Assembly: GCA_028864975.1 (NCBI GenBank)
Contig: JAGWLG010000016.1
Location: 1 to 64,000 of the forward strand
Origin: Thermoplasmata archaeon
Lineage (GTDB): Archaea; Thermoplasmatota; Thermoplasmata; Lutacidiplasmatales; UBA184
Length of the DNA: 64,000 nucleotides
Direction: 5' to 3'
Position numbers and translations under genes: made by a program. Below the pieces are notes generated by a model. That model worked only from the letters and a program-made list of their open reading frames with translations. It had not been told where the DNA came from and did not search any database. Below are positions 36,657 to 45,731 of this stretch, piece by piece. Numbering within the stretch: position 1 is the stretch's first letter; the number at the start of each line of letters is the position of its first letter.

Positions 36657-39600
36657 GCTCCAGAGCCTCCCTGCGCAGAGCCGCCCTGCGGGGAAGGAAC
36701 CGTAGCGGGGGCGGATGCGGGCCCGGGAGAGGGAGGGGACGAGGGGGCGGCTTCTCCTGCGGCCTCACCGCGAGCGGCTCCCGCGGAGGGGCTTGCGGGC
36801 GGGGAGGGAGGGGTGGCCGCGGGCCCTTCAGCGCTCCGCTCCCCACTCTCGGCCGGAGCGGCTTCGGGCTTGGAGGAGGATCCGCCGGATCTGCCCCGGC
36901 GCGGGCGCCACCACCAGACGGCGACGTTGGCCGCAGCCACCGCCGCAAGCCCGACGAGCAACAGGAGCTCCAGGAGGAAGGCGCTCAGGCCGAGACCGGG
37001 GGACGACACCACGGTGATCTTGATCGAGCCCGCGGCCGAGATCCCCTGGGCATCGGTGATCACGACCGTGACCCAATAGGTGCCTGCCGAGGGGAACGTG
37101 CAGGAGAGCGAGCTCACGGCGGAGGAAGCGCATCCGCTCGGCAGCCCTCCCCACGCGAAGGTGTAGGGGGAGACCCCGGCTTGCCCCGAGGCTGACAGGC
37201 GGACCGAGGAGCCTGCGACGACCGGGCTCGCGCTTGCCGAGAGGGTCGAGAGGGCGAGGCGAGGAAGGACCTCGATCGCGACCGGGCGCTCCGAGACGGA
37301 CCCGCCCCGGGCGTCCTCGACCGTCACCCCGACGGAGTAGTTCCCCGGAGCGGAGGGGGTGCAGACGAGGAGCGGGGTGCTGACGGAGGTGCAGCCCGGA
37401 GGAACGCCGGACCAGAAGTACGAGAAGGAGGAGTTCCCCACGGCTCCCCCTCCCGGAGCGGCGAAGCTCTCGGACATCCCGACCTCGATCGGCGTCCGCG
37501 AGGCGTTCACGGCCCCCGCCGCGGGGGGCGCGACGACCTGGAACTCGAGCGTGGGGCTCGTGGCCGTCGAACCGCGACTGTCCGTGACCCGGAGCGAGAT
37601 GCCGTAGCTCCCTGCGGCGGCGGGAGTACAGTTCACCGACGGAGCGTTGAGGGAAACACAGCCGGGCGGAAGGCCTGACCAGAAGTACTGGAGGGGCCCG
37701 TTCACGGACTCGGCCGTCGCACGGAAGGTCACGGGGGCCCCCGAGTCAACGGAAGGAGGGCTGGCAGAGATCGGTCCCACGGCGGTCAGGGTGAGGAAGG
37801 CCGTGGAGAGGTTCTGCCAGGGGAGGCCGGGGTCCCCGTTCTTCGTCTCTCCCACGAGGGTGGCCACGCCCGAGGACGAGACCGCGAGCCGCACCTGGGT
37901 CAAGTTCCCCCAGGCAAGGTCGCGCACGAGCGCCGCGGAGGACCCATCGACCAGGTAGACGAGGACGCCGTCCGGGGCCTGCCCGGCGACCACCCAGGTG
38001 CCGCCCGATAGGGCGACCTGAAGCGTCGAGAGGTTCTCTGGGAGCGAGACGTTCGAGAGGACCTGCCCTGCGGGGTCGTCCACCTGGAGCAGGGTCGTGG
38101 AGTTGTTCCGATAGAGGAAGGCGAGGTCCCCAGGGCTCCCCGCGACGTGCGTGACGTAGGAGAGATTGAACCCGCGCACCGTGGGGACCGTCCAGGGCGA
38201 CCCGCTCGTCATGTTGATGACCGAGTAGTTCCCGTCGACGCCCCGCATCGCGACGAGCCCGCTCGGGCAGTCGAAGGAGACGATGTTCCCCCCGAGCGGA
38301 GCACTCACCTGCGCAAGGACGGAGCCGCTCGAGAGGTCCTGCTCGACGAGGGTGCCTCCGTGTCCAAGCAGGGAAGGAGCGTCCAGGTGCACGACCCGCG
38401 TGTCCGTGCCGCACGCACCCGCGGTATAGGAGAGCGGGAACGCTCCGGTCGAGAGCGTTGTCGCGGGGCCCCAGGTCCGGCTCGTCGGGTCGAAGCGCGC
38501 GGCCTGGAGCTCAAGGCTCGCGACCTGCGCTGGCCCGGCGACCGTCGTCCCGGCATCGGGGAGCGCGTCCCAGAGGGCGAGGAGAGCTCCTCCGCCCAAG
38601 TTGACGACGCGAGGGTTGAAGGCGACCTCCCCCGGCGGGAGCGGGAGATTCTCCGGGCTCACGGTGCGGTTCGCGGGGTCGATCTGAAGGAGCCCCAGCG
38701 TGAGCCCCAGGTTGCGGGGCTTCGAGACGTTGTCCGTACCGTAGAGCAGTGCGTCGGTGGCGGACCCTCCGGCCATGTCGAAGGTCCCCCCGGGGTAGAT
38801 GTCGTTCATGAGGGGCCCTTCGGTCGAACCCGGGACCCAACGCAGCGACTGGTAGCCGGAGATGTTGTAGTAGCGGGGGCCGACGACGAAGGAATTGCTC
38901 GACGCGCCCGCCGCGGGCCCGGTCGCTATGCCCGGGGTCGGGTTGCCTTCGGACCAGATGACCCCGGACCAAAGGTTGTCCGTCCAGCTCCAGAAGAGGA
39001 CGCTCACGGTAACGAAGATCGTTCCGATGAGCTGCATCCCCCGAAGGTTGGGCTGGACGTTCTGGAGGTAGATGTCGAACTCGAGGGTACCCCCCATGCT
39101 GATGCTCGCCACCAGGAGCGAGAACCCGAGCGCGATCGAGATCGCGAGCGAGATCAGGGCCTGGACCTTCTGGAGGACGACAGGTAACCAGCCCAGGAAG
39201 CACCCCGTGGGGCAGACCGGAGAGGGGTTCGTCTGATTGAAGAAGAGCCCGATCGTCGCGCCTAGCGAGACCGCGATGGTCATCGTGAACCCGACAGTGC
39301 CGAGCGGGCCCAGGCTGATCCCGTAGATCGGGAACGTGACCGACGCCTTGATCACGACCCCCATCGAGATCGAGAAGTTGGTGAGCACCAAGCTCCCCAC
39401 CTGGGTGAGCCCGTTGTAGTACTGTTCGAACTGGAACTTGGCCTGGGCCGTGAAGCTCTCGGTGATCGTGAAAGAGATGCCCGCGACCTTCCCTAACGGG
39501 AATTGGATCGAGGCCCCCGCCGTCAACGTAACTTTGCCGAAGGAGCTGATCGAGAGCGCGACGTTCGCCCGGGGGATGATCGAGGCCGTGCCCGCGACCG

Positions 39601-42034
39601 GGTCCGGTAAGGTCGCGCCGGTCAAGGCGGCGATGTTCATCGAAAGTGTCGCGTTGATGAAGTAGGTCGCGTTGAACGCGAGGATCTGCCCGTGCCCACC
39701 CTGTTGGCCCCAGGAGAGCGTGGTGATGGTCGCGGTGGTGGCCGCCATGAGCGCCGGGATCCCCTCCAGGAGGGGCTGGAGCATGCTGCCAGGGTCGACC
39801 GCGCCGTACTGGCCAGAGAGCCCGACCGGGAAGTTGGCCAGATGGTGCTTGCCGTAGGTCGCGTTCAGGTCCAGGGTCTCGTAGACCGTCGCGCACGCGC
39901 TCGAGCTTCCCGCAGGACCGAGCTGTACGCTGAACTCGATCGAATCGTCCAGGGGGAGTGCGGAGAGCTCGGACGGGGTGAAGGTGGCATAGTCGACCCA
40001 GACCCCATCCCAGTAGACCGCGGCGATGGGAAGGTTGGCGTGCTCCTGCACCAAGACCGCCTCCGCGTCGATCGCGACCCACGCGGAAGGGCTCGAGGGA
40101 CTGTACGCCTCCGCCCAGGTGGCGACCCCGAAGTTGTCGGTCAGGTCGTTGATGCCGACCGGGTCGAGGAGGCCTAGGTCGACCCCCTTCCACCAAACAG
40201 GGTAGCGGTCGTAGTAATGGGTGATCAGGGGCGAGGGGTTGACGATGAGGGGGTCCCACCCTGAGATCCCTTGCTCCCCCGCGCTGTCGGTCACCGCGAC
40301 GGAGACGTTGAAGAAGTTGCCATGCGGGCCGGGACAGCTCGTGGAGAAGGTGGGGACGCAGATGACCCGGCTGTGCAGGTTGTCGAAGATCGTGTTGACC
40401 GAGCACCCCACGGGGTAGAACCCTCCCTGCCAGGTTCGGTTGTACCATACGAAGCGCCCGGTTCCGCCGATGACGGTAACGTTGAGGGAGAGGGTATGCC
40501 CCTGCGCGACGGGGTCCGGGTTGGCATAGATCTCAGGAGTGACCGGCAGCCAGAAGCGCCAGGTATCCTGCAGCTCGTCCACGAAGCAGTAGCCCACCAC
40601 GGGGCAGTCGGCGCCTCCGAAGAGGATCACGCAGCCGTGGGGCGGGGTAGGAGCTCCGCAGTCCGAGGGGTTGGGGTCGTAGGACATCAAGGGCTCGACC
40701 CGCTGGTCCGGCTGGGGTTTCGGGCCGGTCCCCAGTCCCGCGAAGGAGGTCACGTCGATCCATGCGCTACTGATGGGCTGCACCTGGTCCCCATAGTAGG
40801 ACCATGTGGTGTTCTCCGCCGACGCGTTGGAGTAGGCCCCTCCGAAGAGGAGGAGGAAACGGTTGGCCTCGTCAAAGGCGTAGCCCGCGTCCTGAAGGTC
40901 CAGGAGCTGGTTGGAGCAGAACCCGGCGGAGGGAGGACACCCCGGCCCGAGGGTCGCCCACCCGCTGGGGGTCATCTCGTAGGTCGCGAACCCGTATCCC
41001 CCGCACGGCGCGGGTCCGCTCCAGGGGACGTTCGGCGGAGCAAAGCAGATCTGGGGGGTCACCAGGACGGCGTGGCCGAGGACAGGGTCGTAGAAGATGT
41101 CCTGAGTTCCGACCACGTTCATCCGACCCGCGATCGGTCCCGCGGCCACCGAGATGTCCTCCCAGCCGTGGAAGGACGGCATGTACTCCCATGTCGTCTG
41201 GAGGGACTCGACCTCGACGCAAGGGATGCCGCACTGCCAGCTTTGATTGGCCGGGATCCCAGAGACCGCGAGCAGGCAAGGGGAGAGCGTGAGGCAATCC
41301 GAGCCGTTCGGGTCGTAGATCAGTCCGAGCGCGGTCCACGGTCCGTGCATCATGGTCACGCTCGCTGACTCGTTCGTCCAAGCGCCGGCAGCGTACTGCC
41401 ACTCGTACTCCGAGGCGTTGGCCCGCCCCATCATCAGCACGAGGCATCCGCTCGTGCCGACGAAGCAGGAGGTTCCCGGGGTTTCCGGGTCGAAGACCAT
41501 CGTGGGGCTAGGAGCGTTGAAGGGCGTGAGCGGTGGGGAGGCGATGGCGAGCTTGGTCCACTGACCTGCGGAGAACGTCCACGTCTCGTCGGCCCCCGTC
41601 GTCCAGTTCCAGGTCACGAGGACGAGATAGCCGTCGGCCCTGTCGTAGGCCATGGTCCCCAGTCCCGAAGCAGAGTCGGGGGGGGCGTGGAGCGGGGAAA
41701 CGGGTTGCCAGGGGCTCGAGGAGGAGATGAGCGGCATCCCGACCCCCTGGGTCCCGACACATGCGGGGAGCCATCCCGTGGGATAGGTGCACCCGTCCGA
41801 TGTGGTGGTGCGGGCGGAGGGACCCGAGGACGACGCGTCCGCTCCTCCACTCCCCGATGAAGCGTGGGATCTCCCATTGTTGGCGAGTCCTTGCTCGTTC
41901 GGCAAGGAGGACCCGGAGGCCTGGACCGCGGGAGCGAGCCCGGGGAGCAGCAGCAGGACCACCGCGGTCACCGCGACCGAGGCGAGCATGGTCCGTCGCG
42001 AGCGACCTTTCGGCGTGTCCCGCCCTCCGTTCAT
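36653..42034 (-). CDS. Large multidomain surface protein: Kelch units, hydrophobic mid-region, Ig-like stalk
   Basis: 1,793 residues. After a signal segment (about 14-38) come about six Cys-rich Kelch-like units (about 110-500), an Ig-like module, and then an unusual section (about 760-1025) with long hydrophobic or amphipathic runs such as VGFTMTIAVSLGATIGLFF and VQALISLAISIALGFSLLVA. A propeller-like region (about 1070-1440), three Cys-pair Ig-like domains (WSGLPPGC, WSGVPPGC, WGGLPSGC), a membrane helix (about 1683-1711) and an 80-residue Pro/Ala/Ser tail follow. It is the first gene of the three-gene operon; its last codon overlaps the next ATG. A short GTCCT/AGGAC hairpin (42040-42052) lies directly before the start. 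Mid-region function is unknown. Confidence 0.72.
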   Translation of the reverse strand: MNGGRDTPKGRSRRTMLASVAVTAVVLLLLPGLAPAVQASGSSLPNEQGLANNGRSHASSGSGGADASSSGPSARTTTSDGCTYPTGWLPACVGTQGVGMPLISSSSPWQPVSPLHAPPDSASGLGTMAYDRADGYLVLVTWNWTTGADETWTFSAGQWTKLAIASPPLTPFNAPSPTMVFDPETPGTSCFVGTSGCLVLMMGRANASEYEWQYAAGAWTNESASVTMMHGPWTALGLIYDPNGSDCLTLSPCLLAVSGIPANQSWQCGIPCVEVESLQTTWEYMPSFHGWEDISVAAGPIAGRMNVVGTQDIFYDPVLGHAVLVTPQICFAPPNVPWSGPAPCGGYGFATYEMTPSGWATLGPGCPPSAGFCSNQLLDLQDAGYAFDEANRFLLLFGGAYSNASAENTTWSYYGDQVQPISSAWIDVTSFAGLGTGPKPQPDQRVEPLMSYDPNPSDCGAPTPPHGCVILFGGADCPVVGYCFVDELQDTWRFWLPVTPEIYANPDPVAQGHTLSLNVTVIGGTGRFVWYNRTWQGGFYPVGCSVNTIFDNLHSRVICVPTFSTSCPGPHGNFFNVSVAVTDSAGEQGISGWDPLIVNPSPLITHYYDRYPVWWKGVDLGLLDPVGINDLTDNFGVATWAEAYSPSSPSAWVAIDAEAVLVQEHANLPIAAVYWDGVWVDYATFTPSELSALPLDDSIEFSVQLGPAGSSSACATVYETLDLNATYGKHHLANFPVGLSGQYGAVDPGSMLQPLLEGIPALMAATTATITTLSWGQQGGHGQILAFNATYFINATLSMNIAALTGATLPDPVAGTASIIPRANVALSISSFGKVTLTAGASIQFPLGKVAGISFTITESFTAQAKFQFEQYYNGLTQVGSLVLTNFSISMGVVIKASVTFPIYGISLGPLGTVGFTMTIAVSLGATIGLFFNQTNPSPVCPTGCFLGWLPVVLQKVQALISLAISIALGFSLLVASISMGGTLEFDIYLQNVQPNLRGMQLIGTIFVTVSVLFWSWTDNLWSGVIWSEGNPTPGIATGPAAGASSNSFVVGPRYYNISGYQSLRWVPGSTEGPLMNDIYPGGTFDMAGGSATDALLYGTDNVSKPRNLGLTLGLLQIDPANRTVSPENLPLPPGEVAFNPRVVNLGGGALLALWDALPDAGTTVAGPAQVASLELQAARFDPTSRTWGPATTLSTGAFPLSYTAGACGTDTRVVHLDAPSLLGHGGTLVEQDLSSGSVLAQVSAPLGGNIVSFDCPSGLVAMRGVDGNYSVINMTSGSPWTVPTVRGFNLSYVTHVAGSPGDLAFLYRNNSTTLLQVDDPAGQVLSNVSLPENLSTLQVALSGGTWVVAGQAPDGVLVYLVDGSSAALVRDLAWGNLTQVRLAVSSSGVATLVGETKNGDPGLPWQNLSTAFLTLTAVGPISASPPSVDSGAPVTFRATAESVNGPLQYFWSGLPPGCVSLNAPSVNCTPAAAGSYGISLRVTDSRGSTATSPTLEFQVVAPPAAGAVNASRTPIEVGMSESFAAPGGGAVGNSSFSYFWSGVPPGCTSVSTPLLVCTPSAPGNYSVGVTVEDARGGSVSERPVAIEVLPRLALSTLSASASPVVAGSSVRLSASGQAGVSPYTFAWGGLPSGCASSAVSSLSCTFPSAGTYWVTVVITDAQGISAAGSIKITVVSSPGLGLSAFLLELLLLVGLAAVAAANVAVWWWRPRRGRSGGSSSKPEAAPAESGERSAEGPAATPPSPPASPSAGAARGEAAGEAAPSSPPSPGPASAPATVPSPQGGSAQGGSGA

Positions 42035-42052
42035 CTAGGGTCCTTCTAGGAC

Positions 42053-42207
42053 GCCCGTGCCCCTGCGGGATGGTCCCCAGGTGGCGCGTCCGCCCTGACC
42101 AGTAAGGGTTCACCTCGGTCTTAGATGAATGTCCAGAAGAAATGAACAAAAGTGCCAGCGGCGCCGGCCTCCCCCCTTGGCACGAGAAGGAATGCCGGTG
42201 GGGAGAG
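42053..42207 (-). promoter_or_regulatory. Intergenic region with the probable operon promoter
   Basis: An AT-richer island (about 42112-42155) interrupts GC-rich sequence upstream of the three-gene surface operon. Minus-strand candidates for TATA are CATCTAAGA near 42125 and CCTTACTGG near 42108, which would give leaders of about 50-65 nt. No single box is clearly best. Confidence 0.3.
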
Positions 42208-43224
42208 TTACGTCCTATCCTTTCGGAAAGTGAGGGACCGAGCGGGACGCCGCACCTGCGGCACAAGGGCGCGTTGTCGATGGCGGGAAGAACGCCGGTC
42301 TGGTCTCGGAAGCGAGGCCCGGTGCCGGGCGATGTACGGGAGCAGGGCCTCGAAGCGGTCGGAGACCCCGTCGACGAGCTCCATCTGGGACATCAGGAGA
42401 CCCGGCATCTCTGCGATGGACTCGGCGAGGTGGGTGACCATCGATAAGTTCGGTAGGATGAGCCGGTAGATCTCGAACTCGACCCAGACCCCGGCGTAGG
42501 TCATCCAGGGGTCGAGCTCGCGGATGACCGCTGAGCGCGAGGCGTCCTTCGAGGGTCCCGGAGCATAGGCGACCAGGAGCTCCGCCATGAGCCCGTGGTC
42601 CAGGGCCCGGTAGTTCATCCTCGGGAAGGTCATGAGCGCCCCTCCTGCGACGAGCTTCGCGACACGTCGTTTGAGCGTGCGGATGGGAACGCGCAGGTCC
42701 TCCGAAAGCGCACGGTAGGAGCCAAAGCCGTCCGGGACAAGGTGGGCGATGAGCTCCCACTCCGCTTCGTTCATCCGGACCCCGCAGGGGGGGTGATGCA
42801 CGAGCGTGTAGGTCCCCCGCGGGCACCCGGCGACCTGGTCGATCTCTGAGAGCAAGTGCTGCATCCCCGCGTCGTCCACGGCGACCAGTCCGAGACCCAA
42901 GAGAGGACCGTGGAAGTTCTCGAAGAAGACGACGCCGGCGACCTCGCTCAGTCGCTCGATCACCTGGTGCCGGCGAGGACCTTGAGGGGTCTGGAGCGTG
43001 TAGGACCCGGAGACGAGGCCCAGGGCCGAGGGGTTGACGTAGACCCGGATCCCCTGGAGGAAGCCCGCCCGCGTCATGCGGAGGACCCGGTTGCGGACCG
43101 TGCCGGCCGAAACGCCGAGCTTCCGGGCGAGGGTCCGGTGGGATGAGGTCAGCTTCGGATTGGCCGGCCAGATGGTCCCTCCCTGGACCAGTTCCCGCAG
43201 GAGACGGATGTCCAGACGGTCCAT
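42208..43224 (-). CDS. Lrp/AsnC-type transcriptional regulator with two helix-turn-helix domains
   Basis: 338 residues. The first winged-helix segment (about 1-60; TLARKLGVSAGTVRNRVLRM) is followed by an alpha/beta ligand-like domain with SEVAGVVFFEN, then a second helix-turn-helix (about 160-200; ALSEDLRVPIRTLKRRVAKL) and another alpha/beta half. This duplicated layout is seen in archaeal Lrp/AsnC-like regulators. The C-terminal 35 residues are Arg-rich and may add DNA contacts. It lies upstream of and on the same strand as the surface-protein operon (173 bp gap) and could control it, though no operator was identified. ATG 43224 gives the domain at the very N-terminus. Confidence 0.78.
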   Translation of the reverse strand: MDRLDIRLLRELVQGGTIWPANPKLTSSHRTLARKLGVSAGTVRNRVLRMTRAGFLQGIRVYVNPSALGLVSGSYTLQTPQGPRRHQVIERLSEVAGVVFFENFHGPLLGLGLVAVDDAGMQHLLSEIDQVAGCPRGTYTLVHHPPCGVRMNEAEWELIAHLVPDGFGSYRALSEDLRVPIRTLKRRVAKLVAGGALMTFPRMNYRALDHGLMAELLVAYAPGPSKDASRSAVIRELDPWMTYAGVWVEFEIYRLILPNLSMVTHLAESIAEMPGLLMSQMELVDGVSDRFEALLPYIARHRASLPRPDRRSSRHRQRALVPQVRRPARSLTFRKDRT

Positions 43225-43377
43225 GCATCCCCGTAGGATCCTCGAGAGAGGCCCCTGAGGTCACGCCAGGTACGTTCCGACCTAAAGCTTCCTGGCGAGG
43301 AGCTTCAGGAGCTCGTGCCCGTGAGAACCGCGTTTGCGCGTCATCGTCCGCACTTCTTGAGAGCGGAGCGTAAGAGG

Positions 43378-43410
43378 GTCCTTGAGGCTCAAGATGTCAA
43401 GCCTCTGGAC
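43378..43410 (-). terminator. Hairpin after the O-methyltransferase gene
   Basis: Arms GTCC-tt-GAGGCT and AGCCTC-t-GGAC around a 10-nt loop, starting 15 nt beyond the stop codon at 43426. It lacks a clear T-run, so it may be a 3' end stabiliser rather than a terminator. Confidence 0.35.
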
Positions 43411-43425
43411 CTTCCCACCCTCTCA

Positions 43426-44445
43426 TCACGAGGGGAGAGCGCGGGCCTCGATCAGGTCGAACCCGCGGTCCGTGGTGAGGACACGGGAGAGCGAGAACCC
43501 ACCCGCTCCCAGGAGGGTGCGCCACTCCCGCTCGGTGCGTTCACGCCCTCCGTTCATCACCATCATCATCAGGTCGCGCCAGAGCACGGGTGCGGTGGCG
43601 TGCTGCTCTGGGAGGACGCTTTCGACCAGCAAGAGGGTACCTTCCGAGCCCATCGCCCTACGGCAGTTCGCGAGCAAGAGACGGGCCTTGTCATCGGGCC
43701 AGTCGTGGAGGATCCTCGACATCACGTAGAGGTCTCCTCCGGGGGGGATGAACTCAAGAGCCGAGCCTGCACGGATCTCGCATCGGTCCGCCACGCCAGC
43801 TCGCTCGAGGGTTTCGGGGGCGTGCTCAACGACCCCTGGAAGGTCGAAGAGGATGCCGCGCAGCTTGAGATGGGAGCGAAGCGTCCGAGCGAGGAGGTCC
43901 CCCACCCCGCCACCCACGTCGACCATCACGTGGTAACGCTCCAGTTCGTACCCCTCGACCGCCTCCGCCGCGGCCGTAACCGTCCCGGCCATGGCACGGT
44001 TGAACGTCCCTCCTGCGTCCGGATGCCGTGCGTAGTAGTCGAAACAACCCATCCCGAACAGGTGGTCGAATGCGGTCTCGCCCGTTCGGACGGTGTGGAG
44101 CAGGTCCCCGAAGGCCCGGTACGAGTCTTCGCCTTGGAACAGGGCGAAGTCGTTCATGGACGCAGGGGCGTCGGTCCTCAGGAGCTCCCCCACCTCGGCG
44201 AGGCCCACGCGGCCCGACGCATCCATGGTGAAGACCCCGAACGGCACGAGCGCTCTCAGAACGCGCCGCAGTGGGTCCGGCTCGGCCCCCACTTCCTTCG
44301 CCAGCACCGTCACGTCCTTGGGTCCCGAGGCGAGGTGATCGGGGACACGCAATCTTGCCACCACGTAGATGGCCTGCGTCACCCGGTACCCGCTGGCGAG
44401 CCGGAGGAGGGTGGCCCGAGGCGGTTCGTTCGATCCCAAGGTCAT
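43426..44445 (-). CDS. SAM-dependent O-methyltransferase (acetylserotonin/COMT-like)
   Basis: About 339 residues. An N-terminal winged-helix dimerisation region (about 10-90; LASGYRVTQAIYVVARLRVP, DPLRRVLRAL) precedes a Rossmann methyltransferase domain with VMVDVGGGVGDLL (SAM-binding), GILFDLPGVVEHA and SRILHDWPDDKARLLLANC, where the His is the usual catalytic base of this family. These enzymes methylate hydroxyl groups on aromatic or quinone-like small molecules. The substrate is not evident from neighbours. ATG 44445 is used; GTG 44469 is a slightly longer alternative. The regulator gene lies downstream on the same strand after a hairpin. Confidence 0.85.
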   Translation of the reverse strand: MTLGSNEPPRATLLRLASGYRVTQAIYVVARLRVPDHLASGPKDVTVLAKEVGAEPDPLRRVLRALVPFGVFTMDASGRVGLAEVGELLRTDAPASMNDFALFQGEDSYRAFGDLLHTVRTGETAFDHLFGMGCFDYYARHPDAGGTFNRAMAGTVTAAAEAVEGYELERYHVMVDVGGGVGDLLARTLRSHLKLRGILFDLPGVVEHAPETLERAGVADRCEIRAGSALEFIPPGGDLYVMSRILHDWPDDKARLLLANCRRAMGSEGTLLLVESVLPEQHATAPVLWRDLMMMVMNGGRERTEREWRTLLGAGGFSLSRVLTTDRGFDLIEARALPS

Positions 44446-44496
44446 GCCACTTGCACCGCTCCGCGACACTTCAACGTGCCGTCGGGGCTGGAGGCG

Positions 44497-45387
44497 CTAC
44501 TCCAACGCCTCAAGCACACGGCGGCGCCATAGCGTGGGGTGTTGCTCAGGGTCGGTCCGGATCCGGATCGTACGGACATCAGAACGGACTCGAGGCTGGT
44601 AGGTCGGCCATAGCCTGACCAAGGCGCGATGGAGGACGCGAACGGTCTTCTCGGGGCCCGGAAAGTGAAAGGGAGTGGGAGCGTGCGGCGTCCCGCGGAC
44701 GCGCTCGCGGCGAAGGCAGTTCCGAATGGGTGGGTCGAGCCAGAGGATGGTGACCGGCGCTCCGGAAGCGAAGAGACGTTCCTGAATGGGCACGCGGTGT
44801 GGTCCCACTCCAGAGAACTCGAGGATCGCACTCATCCCCTGGCGAGCCCCCACGAGGAACATCTCGAGCGCGTGCATCTCCGCCCGCAAACTCCCATCCC
44901 CGACCATGCGACGGAAGTCGCTGAGGGAGTGGAAAGGAAAGCCAGTGATCCTCGAGAGCCAGCGCCCGCCGGTCGTCTTTCCGGCGCCGGGGACACCGAT
45001 CAAGAGGATCTTGCGGGCGTGGATCCCTCTGTCGAGCGCTGGAGGGGAGAGAGATGGCCGGCGAGACCGCGCCCTCCCGGCCGAGGCAGCGGTCCACCAG
45101 AGAGCTCGAGAGGTCGTGATTGCTCTTCCAAGTCCTTCTCGCCGAGAGGAATCTGTGCGGGCTCGACCATCCCAGAAAGAAGATGGAGGGCGGTGCTCGC
45201 GCGATCCGCCAAGGTTTCCACTCGCGACCGCGAGATTCGCCTCGGCGAAGGAGCCCACTCCGAGATACGCACAGATCAATCGGCGGAGCAGATGATCATA
45301 GGTCTCCCCCGGACGACGCACCGCATCGAGCCGAGCCTTCGTGCTCGTCTTGATCCGCAGTGTGACCCACGCGCGCCGTCTCGCCAT
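44497..45387 (-). CDS. Fusion of an RHH antitoxin-like domain with a P-loop kinase
   Basis: 296 residues. The first ~45 (WVTLRIKTSTKARLDAV, then GETYDHLLRRL) look like a ribbon-helix-helix antitoxin of the kind found beside archaeal RelE or PIN toxins, and share ETY-x(2)-(V/L)LR-x-L with the antitoxin at 45728-45958. A low-complexity linker of about 80 residues leads to a P-loop domain: GVPGAGKTTGG (residues 131-141), an adenylate-kinase-like DFRRMVGD, and PVTILWLDPPIRNCLRRERV with the LID-like arginines. No start codon exists near the kinase domain in this frame, which favours a true fusion. ATG 45387 is preferred to TTG 45444. It could be a kinase under RHH control or a toxin-antitoxin fusion; a frameshift artefact cannot be excluded. 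Confidence 0.6.
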   Translation of the reverse strand: MARRRAWVTLRIKTSTKARLDAVRRPGETYDHLLRRLICAYLGVGSFAEANLAVASGNLGGSREHRPPSSFWDGRARTDSSRREGLGRAITTSRALWWTAASAGRARSRRPSLSPPALDRGIHARKILLIGVPGAGKTTGGRWLSRITGFPFHSLSDFRRMVGDGSLRAEMHALEMFLVGARQGMSAILEFSGVGPHRVPIQERLFASGAPVTILWLDPPIRNCLRRERVRGTPHAPTPFHFPGPEKTVRVLHRALVRLWPTYQPRVRSDVRTIRIRTDPEQHPTLWRRRVLEALE

Positions 45388-45473
45388 GCCGAGAGGAGTC
45401 CGACCGACCGCATGAACCCCGGCCGAACTGGGTGAAAGGTTCAATGCACCGACCGCCGGGCGGGGGAGTTCCG

Positions 45474-45731
45474 CTACCTGGCGTACACGGACGAACGGTG
45501 ACCCACCTTCAGGACCAAAACCCGAAGGCGGAGCTCCTCGATATCGACGATAACTCGAAAGTCACCGACCCGAAGGCGGTACGCATCGAATCCAACCAAT
45601 CGCCGGAGATGGCGATGCGGGACCACTGAGAGCGACCCCACTTTGGTGAAGATCCGCCTCGCGACAACACGATCGAGCTTCGCGAGCTCCCTTTCGGCGG
45701 ACTCCGACCAGATGACCTGGTACCGGGTCAC
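45474..45731 (-). CDS. RelE/ParE-family toxin
   Basis: 85 residues: YQVIWSESAERELAKLD at the N-terminus, then RRIFTKVGSLS, DAYRLRVGDFRVIVDIE and a final strand VLVLKVGHRSSVY. This is the compact RelE/ParE fold; the RLRVGDFRVI segment and the terminal HRSSVY carry the basic residues and aromatic expected for ribosome-dependent mRNA cleavage. Its ATG overlaps the stop of the antitoxin gene by 4 bp, the usual type II arrangement with antitoxin first. Confidence 0.88.
   Translation of the reverse strand: MTRYQVIWSESAERELAKLDRVVARRIFTKVGSLSVVPHRHLRRLVGFDAYRLRVGDFRVIVDIEELRLRVLVLKVGHRSSVYAR

Noticed and set aside
38511..40448. Minus-strand open frame of 645 codons in another frame of the large surface gene
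   Set aside because: Arg/His/Asp/Leu-rich with no recognisable motif; a frame shadow of the gene at 36653-42034.
42142..42469. Small plus-strand frames opposite the regulator tail
   Set aside because: They lie mostly antisense to the regulator gene and show no conserved feature.
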